A DNA stretch of 64,000 nucleotides from Yersinia rohdei ATCC 43380. GTDB lineage: Bacteria > Pseudomonadota > Gammaproteobacteria > Enterobacterales > Enterobacteriaceae. The notes beneath the pieces were generated by a model. It saw only the letters and a program-made list of their open reading frames with translations. It made no database searches and was not told the DNA's origin. Of the stretch, positions 47,443 to 59,334 are shown in pieces (within the stretch, counting starts at the first letter, position 1; each line of letters opens with the position of its first letter). The stretch covers positions 1-64,000 of the forward strand of contig NZ_ACCD01000020.1 in the NCBI RefSeq assembly GCF_000173775.1. The letters are read 5' to 3'. A program made the position numbers and the translations under genes.

Positions 47443-50050
47443 AGCTCTTGTAATAGTTGAGTCCCCGGCAAAAGCCAAAACTATTAATAAATACTTAGGG
47501 AATAACTACGTGGTTAAGTCCAGTGTCGGTCACATTCGTGATTTGCCGACCAGTGGCTCAGCCAGTAAAAAGAGCGCTAACTCCACTGAAGATAAAGCGA
47601 AGAAAGCCGACAAGCCCAAGACTAAAGTAAAGAAAGACGAAAAAGTTGCGTTAGTTAACCGGATGGGCGTCGATCCCTATCATGGCTGGAAAGCGCAGTA
47701 TGAAATTTTGCCCGGCAAAGAGAAAGTGGTTGCCGAGCTTAAAGCATTAGCGGAAAACGCTGACCATATCTATCTCGCAACCGACCTTGACCGCGAAGGA
47801 GAGGCTATTGCCTGGCACTTGCGGGAAGTGATTGGTGGTGACGATGCGCGTTTTAGCCGAGTGGTGTTTAACGAAATCACTAAAAATGCTATCCAGCAGG
47901 CATTTAATCAACCTGGTGAATTGAATATCAACCGGGTTAATGCCCAGCAAGCCCGTCGTTTTATGGACCGGGTTGTGGGTTATATGGTGTCTCCACTGTT
48001 GTGGAAAAAGATTGCTCGTGGCCTGTCAGCAGGTCGTGTGCAGTCGGTTGCGGTGCGTTTAGTTGTTGAACGCGAACGGGATATTAAAGCATTCGTTCCT
48101 GAAGAGTATTGGGAATTGCATGCCGACTTGTTGGCAAAAGGTGAAGTTCCAATCCAAATGGAAGTCACCCATGCCCATAACAAGCCATTTAAACCAGTCA
48201 ATCGCGAGCAGACGCATGCCGCGCTTAAATTGCTGGAAAATGCCCGCTATAAGGTGCTGGATCGTGAAGATAAGCCAACCAGCAGTAAACCGAGCGCGCC
48301 TTATATTACTTCCACCTTACAACAGGCTGCCAGTACCCGCCTGAGCTTTGGTGTGAAGAAAACCATGATGATGGCGCAGCGCTTGTATGAAGCCGGTCAT
48401 ATTACCTATATGCGTACTGACTCCACCAATTTAAGTCAGGATGCGCTGACGATGGTACGTGATTATATTGGTGATAATTTTGGCGATAAATATTTGCCAT
48501 CTGCACCGAACCAATACAGCAGCAAAGAGAATTCGCAAGAAGCACATGAAGCTATTCGTCCTTCTGATGTGAATGTTCTGGCTGAGCAGTTAAAAGATAT
48601 GGAAGCCGACGCCCAGAAGCTGTATCAGCTGATTTGGCGTCAGTTCGTGGCCTGTCAAATGACACCGGCCAAGTATGATTCCACAACATTGACAGTGCAG
48701 GCAGATGATTTCCAACTGCGTGCCAAAGGCCGTACCTTACGATTTGATGGTTGGACTAAGGTCATGCCAGCCTTGCGCAAAGGTGATGAAGATCGCACCT
48801 TGCCAGTGATTGAGGTCGGCAGTGAGTTGGATTTACAAAAGCTTATCCCAAGCCAGCACTTCACCAAGCCACCGGCACGTTACAGTGAAGCATCACTGGT
48901 CAAAGAGCTGGAAAAACGGGGTATTGGCCGTCCATCCACTTATGCGTCGATTATTTCGACCATTCAGGATCGCGGTTATGTGCGGGTTGAAAACCGTCGT
49001 TTCTATGCAGAGAAAATGGGTGAAATCGTTACCGACCGCTTGGAAGAAAACTTCCGCGAGTTGATGAATTATGATTTTACTGCGCGCATGGAAAGTGGTT
49101 TAGATCAGGTCGCCAACAACCAAGCTGAATGGAAAGCGGTGCTGGATGGTTTCTTTGCCGAATTCAGTGAGCAGCTTGAAAAGGCCGAGAAAGATCCTGA
49201 AGAGGGCGGTATGCGCCCGAATCAAATGGTCATGACCAGCATCGAGTGCCCAACTTGTAGTCGCCAGATGGGGATCCGTACCGCCAGTACCGGGGTGTTC
49301 TTGGGCTGTTCTGGTTATGCTTTGCCACCGAAAGAGCGCTGCAAAACCACCATTAATTTGGTGCCAGATGCTGAAATTCTGAATATCCTGGAAGGTGATG
49401 ATGCGGAAACAAACGCATTACGCGCCCGCCGCCGCTGCCAGAAATGCGGCACCGCAATGGATAGCTATCTGATTGATAACCAACGTAAATTACATGTTTG
49501 CGGGAATAACCCCGCCTGTGATGGTTATGAGATAGAAGCCGGTGAGTTCCGCATCAAAGGGTATGAAGGCCCGATTGTTGAGTGCGAAAAATGTGGTTCT
49601 GAAATGCACCTAAAAATGGGGCGTTTTGGTAAATACATGGGTTGTACCAATGATGAGTGCAAAAATACCCGTAAAATCTTGCGCAGTGGTGAAGTTGCTC
49701 CGCCGAAAGAAGATCCGGTTCCTTTGCCAGAACTGCCTTGTGAGAAGTCCGATGCCTATTTCGTGCTAAGAGATGGTGCTGCGGGTGTATTCTTGGCGGC
49801 CAATACCTTCCCTAAATCGCGCGAAACCCGTGCGCCTTTGGTTGAAGAGTTGGTGCGCTTTAAGGATCGTTTACCTGAAAAATTACGTTATTTGGCCGAT
49901 GCGCCAGTGACGGATAAAGAAGGTAATAAAACCCTGGTACGCTTTAGCCGTAAAACCAAGCAACAGTACGTTTCTTCCGAGAAAGACGGCAAAGCCACAG
50001 GTTGGTCTGCTTTCTATATCGATGGTAAATGGGTTGAAGCTAAGAAATAA
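47435..50050 (+). CDS. topA: DNA topoisomerase I
   Basis: Relaxes negative supercoils. 871 residues (E. coli 865). TOPRIM domain at the N terminus ([14 protein letters not shown], Glu catalytic; [11 protein letters not shown] with DxD), catalytic Tyr in HITYMRTDS (about 325), and three C-terminal four-Cys zinc ribbons (CPTC..., CQKCG..., CEKCG...) plus zinc-less ribbon-like domains. The start is the second of two duplicated ATGs. Confidence 0.98.
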   Translation: MGKALVIVESPAKAKTINKYLGNNYVVKSSVGHIRDLPTSGSASKKSANSTEDKAKKADKPKTKVKKDEKVALVNRMGVDPYHGWKAQYEILPGKEKVVAELKALAENADHIYLATDLDREGEAIAWHLREVIGGDDARFSRVVFNEITKNAIQQAFNQPGELNINRVNAQQARRFMDRVVGYMVSPLLWKKIARGLSAGRVQSVAVRLVVERERDIKAFVPEEYWELHADLLAKGEVPIQMEVTHAHNKPFKPVNREQTHAALKLLENARYKVLDREDKPTSSKPSAPYITSTLQQAASTRLSFGVKKTMMMAQRLYEAGHITYMRTDSTNLSQDALTMVRDYIGDNFGDKYLPSAPNQYSSKENSQEAHEAIRPSDVNVLAEQLKDMEADAQKLYQLIWRQFVACQMTPAKYDSTTLTVQADDFQLRAKGRTLRFDGWTKVMPALRKGDEDRTLPVIEVGSELDLQKLIPSQHFTKPPARYSEASLVKELEKRGIGRPSTYASIISTIQDRGYVRVENRRFYAEKMGEIVTDRLEENFRELMNYDFTARMESGLDQVANNQAEWKAVLDGFFAEFSEQLEKAEKDPEEGGMRPNQMVMTSIECPTCSRQMGIRTASTGVFLGCSGYALPPKERCKTTINLVPDAEILNILEGDDAETNALRARRRCQKCGTAMDSYLIDNQRKLHVCGNNPACDGYEIEAGEFRIKGYEGPIVECEKCGSEMHLKMGRFGKYMGCTNDECKNTRKILRSGEVAPPKEDPVPLPELPCEKSDAYFVLRDGAAGVFLAANTFPKSRETRAPLVEELVRFKDRLPEKLRYLADAPVTDKEGNKTLVRFSRKTKQQYVSSEKDGKATGWSAFYIDGKWVEAKK

Positions 50051-50128
50051 GTGTTTCACTGATCGGGTGAAATCGCTTTAGCCGCAAAGTAACTTTAGTG
50101 GTGAAGTAAATAGTGCATCACATATTGA

Positions 50129-50154
50129 AACCAGCCTTAATGGCTGGTTTTTTA
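50129..50154 (+). terminator. Terminator of topA
   Basis: AACCAGCC/GGCTGGTT stem, five-base loop, then TTTT. Confidence 0.92.
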
Positions 50155-51539
<1,385 letters not shown>

Positions 51540-51574
51540 TTTTCCGCAGTCATCTGTATTTTCTTTTTTAACTT

Positions 51575-51598
51575 AAACCACCTTAAATTAGGTGGTTT
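51575..51598 (+). terminator. Terminator of cysB
   Basis: AAACCACCT/AGGTGGTTT stem, six-base loop, T run. Confidence 0.94.
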
Positions 51599-51714
51599 TT
51601 GTGTTTTCCTATTTAATTAGTCAAAAAATTAAAAGCCAATGAGTTCTGTCTTATTTATAGTTGCATTCAGTGTTATCAGAGACAACTGTATTCAAGACAA
51701 ATAGGAAAATAAAT

Positions 51715-52668
51715 ATGTCGATAAATATGACAACCATAACCACAAGGATACCAAATGTCTATCCTCAAGATATCCAGGAGGTGCAAGAAACCAAAATGGA
51801 CTCAATTAAATCTGATCCAATAGAAAAAATAATAACTAAAGTTGAACAAAGGGAGTTTATTGGTGTTGATAACATTATTAGTGAACTATATTCACTTTAT
51901 CCTAAGTCAATGCCTAAGAGATATGAAGAAAATATCTTCGAAAAAGAAAGCAATAGAGTGTATTACTTAGTCAATGTAGGGTTTGTTTTAAATAAAGAAA
52001 CTGCTGCAGCGCAGGCTATGAGAAAAATAATTGATGGGCAAATAAATAATCCCGCCATTGATGAAATAGTAAATAAGCGAATTGATAATTTTGTAAGAAA
52101 AGAAAACTTACATGTTAACGCAGTAAGGAGCAGTGCGGTAAAGATTGATTTCTATCTTGACAACAAGAACAATCTTACTATTCATCAATCCGTAAAATAC
52201 AATGAGTGTATTGCTAATCAAGCAAAAGATTTTGTCAGTGAAACCCATGATGCAATTATTGGTAACACACCATGTGTGAAGTTAGATCTGCTCATGAAGG
52301 TGATTCCGGATGGTAATGTATTAACGCTAAAAGAAAATGCGCTCCGTATTGAGTTTAATGGTGAGAGTAATGAGCTCCGCTCTATTTTTAATAAGCAGAG
52401 TTTATGGGAAATAATATGTGACTATTTCATGAGGTTATTTTCCGTGCACCCGGGGAATATAGTCGTGGATCTCGATGACCCACTATATTCTGAGTGCCAT
52501 GAAGATATAGTGGAGGATCCCGTCGTCCCTATCACCAAAAAAAGTACTATTGAAGAGCATAAACCCTATATACCTAATAGCCATTATTATACCGATCAGG
52601 ATATTCTGCTTAAAGAAACACAGGAAGATATATATAGAAAATATATGGATGTAATAAATAAACCATGA
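51715..52668 (+). CDS. AT-rich accessory protein of unknown function (A)
   Basis: 317 residues from ATG 51715 (AGGAAA 6-8 nt upstream); an in-frame ATG at 51661 lacks a ribosome site. No signal peptide. Mostly hydrophilic, with one aromatic amphipathic segment LWEIICDYFMRLFSVH (about 246-261) and a charged C terminus. Codon use is markedly A/T-rich against flanking cysB and acnA, so it is likely acquired and an H-NS target. It shares the amphipathic motif type and general layout with gene B (53346). No family recognised; a secreted effector or phage-derived protein are both possible. Confidence 0.75.
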   Translation: MSINMTTITTRIPNVYPQDIQEVQETKMDSIKSDPIEKIITKVEQREFIGVDNIISELYSLYPKSMPKRYEENIFEKESNRVYYLVNVGFVLNKETAAAQAMRKIIDGQINNPAIDEIVNKRIDNFVRKENLHVNAVRSSAVKIDFYLDNKNNLTIHQSVKYNECIANQAKDFVSETHDAIIGNTPCVKLDLLMKVIPDGNVLTLKENALRIEFNGESNELRSIFNKQSLWEIICDYFMRLFSVHPGNIVVDLDDPLYSECHEDIVEDPVVPITKKSTIEEHKPYIPNSHYYTDQDILLKETQEDIYRKYMDVINKP

Positions 52669-52809
52669 ATTAAGTTTAAATAGAAAAGAAAAATGAAAAA
52701 TAACAAGGGGCTTAAAGGTCGTTTTGATGAAATGAAAAAAAGGGGCCAATAAAATGACATTATCACGGGGGAGAAAACCCCAATTAAGGGGCTTTCTCGA
52801 GTTAGAGGG

Positions 52810-53055
52810 TTAACGTTTTTTATTGGCTTGAGCAAGCACAGAACCTGCAAGCGTCTTGGTTTTTTCACTGTAATTAGGGCTGGCCAGAACTTGTGAAGCG
52901 ACATCCTCCATATGTGCACCTGTCTGATTATTGGTACTGGATTGAGAGAGTGCAGACCCCGCAAGGCTTTTTTCGATGGCGGAAGCATTAGGGTCTTTTA
53001 GTATGAGTGCGGCTTGTGACGCGACTGAAGCTGACGTTTTTTTAGTGTTTTTCAT
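52810..53055 (-). CDS. Small Ser/Ala-rich duplicated-repeat protein
   Basis: 81 residues from MKNTKKTSASVASQAA (GGA 5 nt upstream). Two diverged copies of one unit: residues about 8-40 (..VASQAALILKDPNASAIEKSLAGSALSQ) and about 50-78 (..VASQVLASPNYSEKTKTLAGSVLAQ). The family, as I recall it, recurs on plasmids and islands without known function. Opposite strand to its two neighbours; helical, soluble. Confidence 0.75.
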   Translation of the reverse strand: MKNTKKTSASVASQAALILKDPNASAIEKSLAGSALSQSSTNNQTGAHMEDVASQVLASPNYSEKTKTLAGSVLAQANKKR

Positions 53056-53345
53056 GGTTTCCATCTTATTGTGTGTATAAGGTTGGTGACTATGTAGTGC
53101 TTTTGTTTACTTAACCACGCTACATATTGCTTTTAATCTATTTTCAAACTGCGAAATGGGGTAGTTATAATCCATTAAAATTAATTTTAATAACTTAAGT
53201 TGAGTAAATAGCTAACTTATTAGATTCTATTATTTATGCGGATTTATAGATGGTATGTTAAGTTTAAAATAAAACATCCATAATCATAATTTTAAGTAAA
53301 AGGTAATGTGAGTATTGAAATCTTATGCAATAAATATCTTTAAGG
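53056..53345. other. AT-rich spacer in the cysB-acnA insertion
   Basis: 290 bp, strongly AT-rich, no gene seen; probably promoters for the two divergent genes. Confidence 0.4.
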
Positions 53346-54185
53346 TTGAATATGAATGTAATGTCTTCTCACTTAGCCAGTAATTTAGTTGATCATTGTT
53401 TGTTGAAAAACAGCGATGAAGCCAGTTCAAATAACAATGTTGAAATAAAAATAAAGGGTGATTTGTTCTCTTTTGATAAAGATAAGGGGCCGGATGAGAT
53501 TTTAACTGCACTCGGGAAAAATAAGTTGATAGATTTAGTGGGTGATTTTAAGCATAGTCATCTATTCAACTTACTTAATAGTCTGCTGGGTAAATCTTTA
53601 CCAGAATCCATGATGGATTTTGAACAAGTGATAACAAGTGGTTTACCGGCAAGTTATAATATGAAAGTTGATTTTGAACCTCATGACCCATCCGGTGTAG
53701 AAATGTATTATTCTGTCACTCATAATGAAAATGGGTGTAATTTATTTAAAATGAGTTGTGAGTTTATATTTGCTAGTGATTGTCAATTTGACAATAAAAA
53801 ACCAGCTGCAATGGTTGAATATTACCCACAATGCTCTGAAGAATTAAAACAATACCTGGATAATAGAACGCTAATGCAAAAGATATTTGACTGGCTGAAG
53901 TCTGTCTTTATAATTGATATTAATCCTAGCTTGCCGAATAAGGAGGCGAATAAGATCATTAATTTTACTCTCTCTGATAGTATTAAGGATAGAGTTTGCT
54001 TATTACATGTATCCCCTAATGGTGATGACACGGCAGACGATAATGAAGGAATTACGGTTAATTATAAAGATAATAGCGGGATAGAAAATAATGTGAAATA
54101 TGCCATTGAAAATGTATTAGAGATTGAATTCGAGGCGTATAAATTGATTGATGATGATTTATACGCTGATTCTCCCTCTGTATAA
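53346..54185 (+). CDS. AT-rich accessory protein of unknown function (B)
   Basis: The ORF opens at 53346 and runs 279 residues in its longest annotated form; the ATG at 53352 and further Met codons (MNMNVMSSHLAS) leave the start uncertain, with AAGG about 8-10 nt before the first. Hydrophilic, acidic C terminus (DDDLYADSPSV), and an aromatic amphipathic segment LMQKIFDWLKSVFIID (about 177-192) after NRT, comparable in place and type to that of gene A. Base composition like gene A. No family recognised; paired origin with gene A is inference. Confidence 0.7.
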   Translation: MNMNVMSSHLASNLVDHCLLKNSDEASSNNNVEIKIKGDLFSFDKDKGPDEILTALGKNKLIDLVGDFKHSHLFNLLNSLLGKSLPESMMDFEQVITSGLPASYNMKVDFEPHDPSGVEMYYSVTHNENGCNLFKMSCEFIFASDCQFDNKKPAAMVEYYPQCSEELKQYLDNRTLMQKIFDWLKSVFIIDINPSLPNKEANKIINFTLSDSIKDRVCLLHVSPNGDDTADDNEGITVNYKDNSGIENNVKYAIENVLEIEFEAYKLIDDDLYADSPSV

Positions 54186-54348
54186 ATATCTTTCATCGTT
54201 TATACCTATTACTGTCAGTAAACGTCATTGTTGCCAGAATGTTAATGTTTCTTTGTGTTATATTTAATCTAGTCCACATAATCTCAATGGGATAGGCTCT
54301 TGAGGTCATTGCTGATATAGAACACTTATAAGAAACATGGGAGGCGCT

Positions 54349-57021
54349 ATGTCGTTGGATCTGAGAAAAACGAGTATGGCCAGGTTGGTCGCCCTTAATC
54401 ACGAGTATCACTATTACAGCCTGCCGCAACTGGCGGCAGAGCTTGGAGATATCGACCGATTACCTAAATCATTGAAAGTCTTGTTAGAAAACCTGCTACG
54501 CCATCTGGATGGTGAGCAAGTTCAGGAAGCTGATCTAAAAGCTATCGTCGATTGGCAACACACCGGCCATGCTGATAAAGAAATCGCCTATCGCCCAGCA
54601 CGGGTATTAATGCAAGATTTTACCGGCGTCCCGGCGGTGGTTGATTTAGCCGCGATGCGCGAGGCGGTGAAACGTCTGGGTGGCGACGTGGCGCAGGTTA
54701 ACCCATTATCCCCGGTAGATTTGGTTATTGACCACTCCGTCACTGTGGATGAGTTTGGTGACAAAGCCGCATTTGGTGAAAACGTCCGATTAGAAATGGA
54801 ACGTAACCACGAACGCTATATTTTCCTGCGCTGGGGGCAAAAAGCCTTTAGCCGTTTTCGTGTAGTACCGCCGGGTACCGGTATTTGCCATCAAGTTAAT
54901 CTGGAATATTTAGGTCAGACCGTCTGGCATGAAGCGCAAGATGGCAAACAAATCGCCTATCCGGATACCTTGGTGGGCACCGACTCCCACACCACCATGA
55001 TTAATGGCTTAGGGATACTGGGGTGGGGCGTTGGCGGGATTGAGGCCGAAGCGGCGATGCTGGGCCAACCGGTTTCCATGCTAATCCCCGATGTGGTGGG
55101 TTTTAAAATGACCGGCAAGATGCGCGAAGGGATAACCGCCACCGATTTAGTGCTGACGGTGACACAAATGCTGAGAAAGCACGGTGTGGTCGGTAAATTT
55201 GTTGAGTTTTATGGTGATGGTCTGGCGGATTTGCCCCTGGCTGATCGGGCGACTATCGCCAATATGTCACCGGAATATGGCGCGACTTGTGGTTTCTTCC
55301 CGGTAGATGACGTGACTCTGAGTTATATGCGGTTAAGTGGCCGCAGTGATGAACAAATTGCCTTGGTTGAGACTTACTGCAAAGTACAGGGATTATGGCG
55401 ACATGCCGGGGATGAACCGGTATTTACCAGCCAGTTATCACTGGACCTCAGCACAGTAGAAGCCAGCTTAGCGGGGCCAAAACGCCCACAAGACCGCGTG
55501 GCACTGGCTAAAGTTCCGCTGGCGTTTAATGCATTTGACGAGCTGGAGGTTAACCGCAAAAAAGATAAAGTCAGCCAGGTGGCTTTCACTCATGAGGGGC
55601 AAACTCATCAGCTGCAACAAGGGGCGGTAGTGATCGCCGCCATCACTTCATGTACCAATACCTCGAATCCAAGTGTCTTAATGGCAGCGGGATTATTAGC
55701 TAAAAAGGCTGCCGAAAAAGGGCTTAAAACCAAACCTTGGGTCAAAACCTCATTGGCACCGGGGTCTAAAGTGGTGACTGAATACCTCAATTCGGCAGGT
55801 TTAACCCCTTATCTTGATAACTTGGGCTTTAATCTGGTGGGTTATGGCTGCACGACCTGTATAGGTAACTCTGGCCCATTACCGGACTCAATAGAAAAAG
55901 CCATCAAGGAAGGGGATTTAACCGTCGGGGCGGTGCTCTCGGGGAACCGCAACTTTGAGGGGCGCATTCATCCATTGGTAAAAACCAACTGGTTGGCATC
56001 ACCACCATTGGTGGTGGCTTATGCATTGGCCGGTAATATGAATGTCAATTTGGCTCAAGACGCGCTGGGTGAAGATCCGCAGGGTAATCCGGTTTACCTG
56101 AAAGATATCTGGCCAACCGGGCTTGAAATCGCCAAAGCGGTGGAAGAGGTTAAAACCGAGATGTTCCGCAAGGAATATGCTGCGGTATTTGATGGTGACG
56201 AAGAGTGGCAGGCGATTGAGGTCGATAGCACGCCAACCTATGACTGGCAAACGGATTCCACTTATATTCGGTTACCGCCTTTCTTTAGTGATATGAAGGC
56301 GTTACCTGAGCCGGTGCAGGATATCCATCATGCGCGTATTTTGGCAATTTTGGCAGACTCTGTCACCACCGACCATATCTCTCCGGCGGGGAATATCAAG
56401 CTAGACAGCCCGGCAGGGCGCTATCTGCGCGATCGTGGTGTCGAAATTAAAGAGTTCAACTCTTATGGATCTCGCCGTGGTAACCATGAAGTTATGATGC
56501 GCGGGACATTTGCCAATATACGTATTCGTAACGAAATGGTGCCAGGGGTGGAAGGTGGCGTCACCCGTCATATTCCTTCGCAAAATGAAATGCCAATTTA
56601 TGATGCCGCTATGCGCTATCAGCAGGAAAACGTGCCGCTGGCGGTGATTGCCGGGAAAGAGTATGGCTCCGGCTCCAGCCGCGACTGGGCCGCGAAAGGG
56701 CCACGATTACTGGGGGTTAGGGTGGTCATTGCTGAATCATTCGAACGTATTCACCGCTCAAACTTAATAGGTATGGGGATCTTGCCACTGGAGTTCCCCG
56801 CAGGGGTAGACCGCAAGACCTTGGGGCTGTCGGGTGATGAATCCATTAGTGTCAGTGGGTTACAAAATCTGGCACCGGGGCAAACAGTGGCGGTAGCCAT
56901 CACTTATGCCGATGGGCGGCAGCAGATAGTTAATACTCGTTGCCGTATAGATACTGGTAATGAATTGGTTTATTTCGAAAATGGCGGCATTTTGCATTAT
57001 GTGATCCGCAAAATGTTGTGA
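54349..57021 (+). CDS. acnA: Aconitate hydratase A
   Basis: Stress-stable [4Fe-4S] aconitase of the TCA cycle, also an RNA-binding regulator in its apo form. 890 residues from ATG 54349 (GGGAGG upstream; family-like MSLDLRKT); an in-frame ATG 12 nt earlier has no room for a ribosome site. Cluster cysteines in [10 protein letters not shown] (about 437) and [10 protein letters not shown] (two Cys, about 503-506); substrate residues in [13 protein letters not shown]. Confidence 0.98.
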   Translation: MSLDLRKTSMARLVALNHEYHYYSLPQLAAELGDIDRLPKSLKVLLENLLRHLDGEQVQEADLKAIVDWQHTGHADKEIAYRPARVLMQDFTGVPAVVDLAAMREAVKRLGGDVAQVNPLSPVDLVIDHSVTVDEFGDKAAFGENVRLEMERNHERYIFLRWGQKAFSRFRVVPPGTGICHQVNLEYLGQTVWHEAQDGKQIAYPDTLVGTDSHTTMINGLGILGWGVGGIEAEAAMLGQPVSMLIPDVVGFKMTGKMREGITATDLVLTVTQMLRKHGVVGKFVEFYGDGLADLPLADRATIANMSPEYGATCGFFPVDDVTLSYMRLSGRSDEQIALVETYCKVQGLWRHAGDEPVFTSQLSLDLSTVEASLAGPKRPQDRVALAKVPLAFNAFDELEVNRKKDKVSQVAFTHEGQTHQLQQGAVVIAAITSCTNTSNPSVLMAAGLLAKKAAEKGLKTKPWVKTSLAPGSKVVTEYLNSAGLTPYLDNLGFNLVGYGCTTCIGNSGPLPDSIEKAIKEGDLTVGAVLSGNRNFEGRIHPLVKTNWLASPPLVVAYALAGNMNVNLAQDALGEDPQGNPVYLKDIWPTGLEIAKAVEEVKTEMFRKEYAAVFDGDEEWQAIEVDSTPTYDWQTDSTYIRLPPFFSDMKALPEPVQDIHHARILAILADSVTTDHISPAGNIKLDSPAGRYLRDRGVEIKEFNSYGSRRGNHEVMMRGTFANIRIRNEMVPGVEGGVTRHIPSQNEMPIYDAAMRYQQENVPLAVIAGKEYGSGSSRDWAAKGPRLLGVRVVIAESFERIHRSNLIGMGILPLEFPAGVDRKTLGLSGDESISVSGLQNLAPGQTVAVAITYADGRQQIVNTRCRIDTGNELVYFENGGILHYVIRKML

Positions 57022-57083
57022 TGTGAGCTGTAATTTGGTGACAGTGTCACTATTTGGATTGACCCGCAAAAAAGTCAGTAAAA

Positions 57084-57103
57084 AGGGGGCTGCGAGGCCC
57101 CCT
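57084..57103 (-). terminator. Terminator of ribA
   Basis: AGGGGGC/GCCCCCT stem, six-base loop; on the minus strand followed by TTTTT. Lies between convergent acnA and ribA and may serve both. Confidence 0.88.
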
Positions 57104-57155
57104 GATATTGGCTACATCATGGCAATATTCGCGCCAGACTTCTCGACCATCTTGA

Positions 57156-57746
57156 CTATTTGGTCAACAAATGGCCCATTTTAGCCGCTTTGGTTGCCAT
57201 ATATTGTTCGTTCTTCGGATTCTGCCCAACAATAAGCGGAACGCGCTCGACGATATTAATCCCAGCCTCTGAAAGGATTTCCACCTTTTTAGGGTTATTC
57301 GTCAGCAACCGCACGGCTTTGACACCGAGTAATTTGTACATATCCGCACACAAGGTGAAATCGCGTTCATCGGCGGCAAAACCCAGTTGATGGTTAGCTT
57401 CAACCGTATCCGCCCCCAAATCCTGCAAAGCATAGGCGCGAATCTTATTCAGCAAACCGATATTACGGCCTTCCTGGCGATGATAAATCAGGACACCACG
57501 GCCCGCTTCTGCAATATGCGCCAGTGCGGCTTCTAACTGAAAACCACAGTCACAGCGCAGGCTAAATAAAGCATCACCGGTCAAACATTCAGAATGAACA
57601 CGAGAAAGTACCGGTTCATCGCCGCTGATATCACCAAAGATTAAGGCCAGATGGTCATGGCCGCTGGCTAATTCTTCAAAACCGACCATCAGAAAATCAC
57701 CCCAAGGAGTAGGTAATTTGGCTTCTGCTACACGTTTTAGCTGCAT
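57156..57746 (-). CDS. ribA: GTP cyclohydrolase II
   Basis: First step of riboflavin synthesis. 196 residues from ATG 57746 ([16 protein letters not shown], as E. coli); four more codons open to 57758 give an alternative start. Zinc ligands in [15 protein letters not shown] (three Cys) and the catalytic/GTP segment [11 protein letters not shown]. Stand-alone RibA without the RibB half. Confidence 0.97.
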   Translation of the reverse strand: MQLKRVAEAKLPTPWGDFLMVGFEELASGHDHLALIFGDISGDEPVLSRVHSECLTGDALFSLRCDCGFQLEAALAHIAEAGRGVLIYHRQEGRNIGLLNKIRAYALQDLGADTVEANHQLGFAADERDFTLCADMYKLLGVKAVRLLTNNPKKVEILSEAGINIVERVPLIVGQNPKNEQYMATKAAKMGHLLTK

Positions 57747-57758
57747 CTTACTGTTCAT

Positions 57759-58073
57759 ATTATAACTTCAGACCCTTAAGAAGGTTGTCGCATATTCTAC
57801 TGCATATCTCTCTTATCTTTGGGGATAAAGGGAAATAAACGGTTTCTCTGCGATCATTATTAGCTATATTGCCATAACTTTTAACTCACTGCTGTTCAAC
57901 AAAGCAGCAAGAAGGCCGGAGTGAATACCTTACGGGAATTTATTTGGGCGGTGGCGAAAAAATTTATATGTTATCAATGGGTAGTAGAATTGATAAGTTA
58001 TGGCTATAGATGCAATTTGCGCCATCACTATAGATAATGTGTCGTGGACATGGCGAGAAGCAAAGGATCTCAG
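57759..58073. other. Divergent ribA-pgpB intergenic region
   Basis: 315 bp, no gene or riboswitch recognised (no FMN-element consensus). It holds both promoters by necessity. Confidence 0.4.
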
Positions 58074-58841
58074 ATGGGGAATATAGCAAAACGAATTAGC
58101 CTTGGCGCATTTATTCTACTGCTGCCAGCCTTTATTATTTGGCTTTCTGGCTGGCAGTGGCAACCTGGCAGCAGTGAAAGTTGGCTGAAAGGTTTTTTCT
58201 GGCTGACGGAGACGGTGACCGCACCTTGGGGAATTGTGACCAGTGTGCTGCTTGGCGGCTGGTTTTTATGGTGCTTGCGCTTTCGTCTCAAACCGGCCAT
58301 CGGGTTATTGGTAATTTTGGGCGGTGTTATTGTGCTGGGGCAAGGTGTAAAATCGCTGATTAAAGAGCAAGTGCAGGAACCGAGACCTTTTGTGGTCTGG
58401 CTTGAAGCTAAGCATCATATTGATAAACGCTTTTTCTATTCACTGCCCCGTGCTGAGCGCAGCGAGTTAGTCAAACAACAATTGCAGAATCAAACGCTGG
58501 TTCCCCCCTGGTTAGGCCGTCATTGGCAATTTGAAACCGGTTTTGCCTTTCCGTCGGGCCATACTGTTTTTGCTGCCAGCTGGGCATTACTGGCGGTGGG
58601 GTTATTATGGCCACGGCGACATTACAAAACCGTTATTTTACTGATGCTATGGGCGCAAGGTGTGATGATGAGCCGACTGGTCTTGGGCATGCATTGGCCG
58701 CGGGATCTGGTGGCGGCAACCTTGATGAGTGGTTTATTAGTCGCGGTAGTATGCTATTTAGTGCAGCGTTGGTTCGGCCCATTAACCCCTCCTGCGCAAG
58801 AAAAACAGGAGATAAAGACCCGCGAACATAAAGAAAATTAG
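58074..58841 (+). CDS. pgpB: Phosphatidylglycerophosphatase B / undecaprenyl-diphosphatase
   Basis: Inner-membrane PAP2 phosphatase acting on PGP, undecaprenyl-PP and related lipids. 255 residues from ATG 58074 (AAGGA 8 nt upstream); an upstream in-frame ATG at 58044 adds ten non-family residues. Six membrane helices and the three PAP2 motifs: KEQVQEPRP (KX6RP), PSGH, and SRLVLGMHWPRD. Read towards lapA. Confidence 0.95.
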   Translation: MGNIAKRISLGAFILLLPAFIIWLSGWQWQPGSSESWLKGFFWLTETVTAPWGIVTSVLLGGWFLWCLRFRLKPAIGLLVILGGVIVLGQGVKSLIKEQVQEPRPFVVWLEAKHHIDKRFFYSLPRAERSELVKQQLQNQTLVPPWLGRHWQFETGFAFPSGHTVFAASWALLAVGLLWPRRHYKTVILLMLWAQGVMMSRLVLGMHWPRDLVAATLMSGLLVAVVCYLVQRWFGPLTPPAQEKQEIKTREHKEN

Positions 58842-59016
58842 GCGATTAGTTATTATTCGCAGTTAGGATGCTTAAAATAATATCTATTAAGTGCAAGTTG
58901 GCCGCTTTATCTTGGTGCAGGGTTTCTTTGCAGGGTAAGGAAGTGCTAATTTGTTAAGTAAGCGCGCCACATTTTTGGCATAATTCATCAGGTTGATTCG
59001 GCCTTTAGGAAAAAAC

Positions 59017-59328
59017 GTGAAATATTTGCTGATTTTTTTGTTAGTGCTAGTGATTTTTGTGATTTCCGTCACGTTAGGGGCCAATAATGACCAAGTTGTC
59101 ACCTTTAATTACTTATTGGCTCAAGGTGAGTATCGCGTCTCTACGCTTTTAGCCACACTGTTTGCGGCGGGCTTGGTTCTGGGATGGATTATTTGCGGGC
59201 TGTTTTATCTGCGGGTGCGGATCTCATTGGGCCGTGCAGAGCGGAAAATCAAACGTCTTGAAGCACAGCTTGAACCCGCCGCTCAATCCAGCGCGACGGC
59301 TGTTGCACCTGCTGTTAGCAAGGAATAA
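59017..59328 (+). CDS. lapA: LPS assembly protein LapA
   Basis: Small inner-membrane partner of LapB in control of LpxC and LPS assembly. 103 residues from a GTG at 59017 (AGGA 7 nt upstream; VKYLLIFLLVLVIFVISVTLG as in E. coli); an ATG 24 nt earlier is unlikely. Two membrane helices (about 1-22, 41-63) and a basic coiled C terminus (RAERKIKRLEAQLE). 6 bp from lapB. Confidence 0.95.
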   Translation: MKYLLIFLLVLVIFVISVTLGANNDQVVTFNYLLAQGEYRVSTLLATLFAAGLVLGWIICGLFYLRVRISLGRAERKIKRLEAQLEPAAQSSATAVAPAVSKE

Positions 59329-59334
59329 TTTTCT

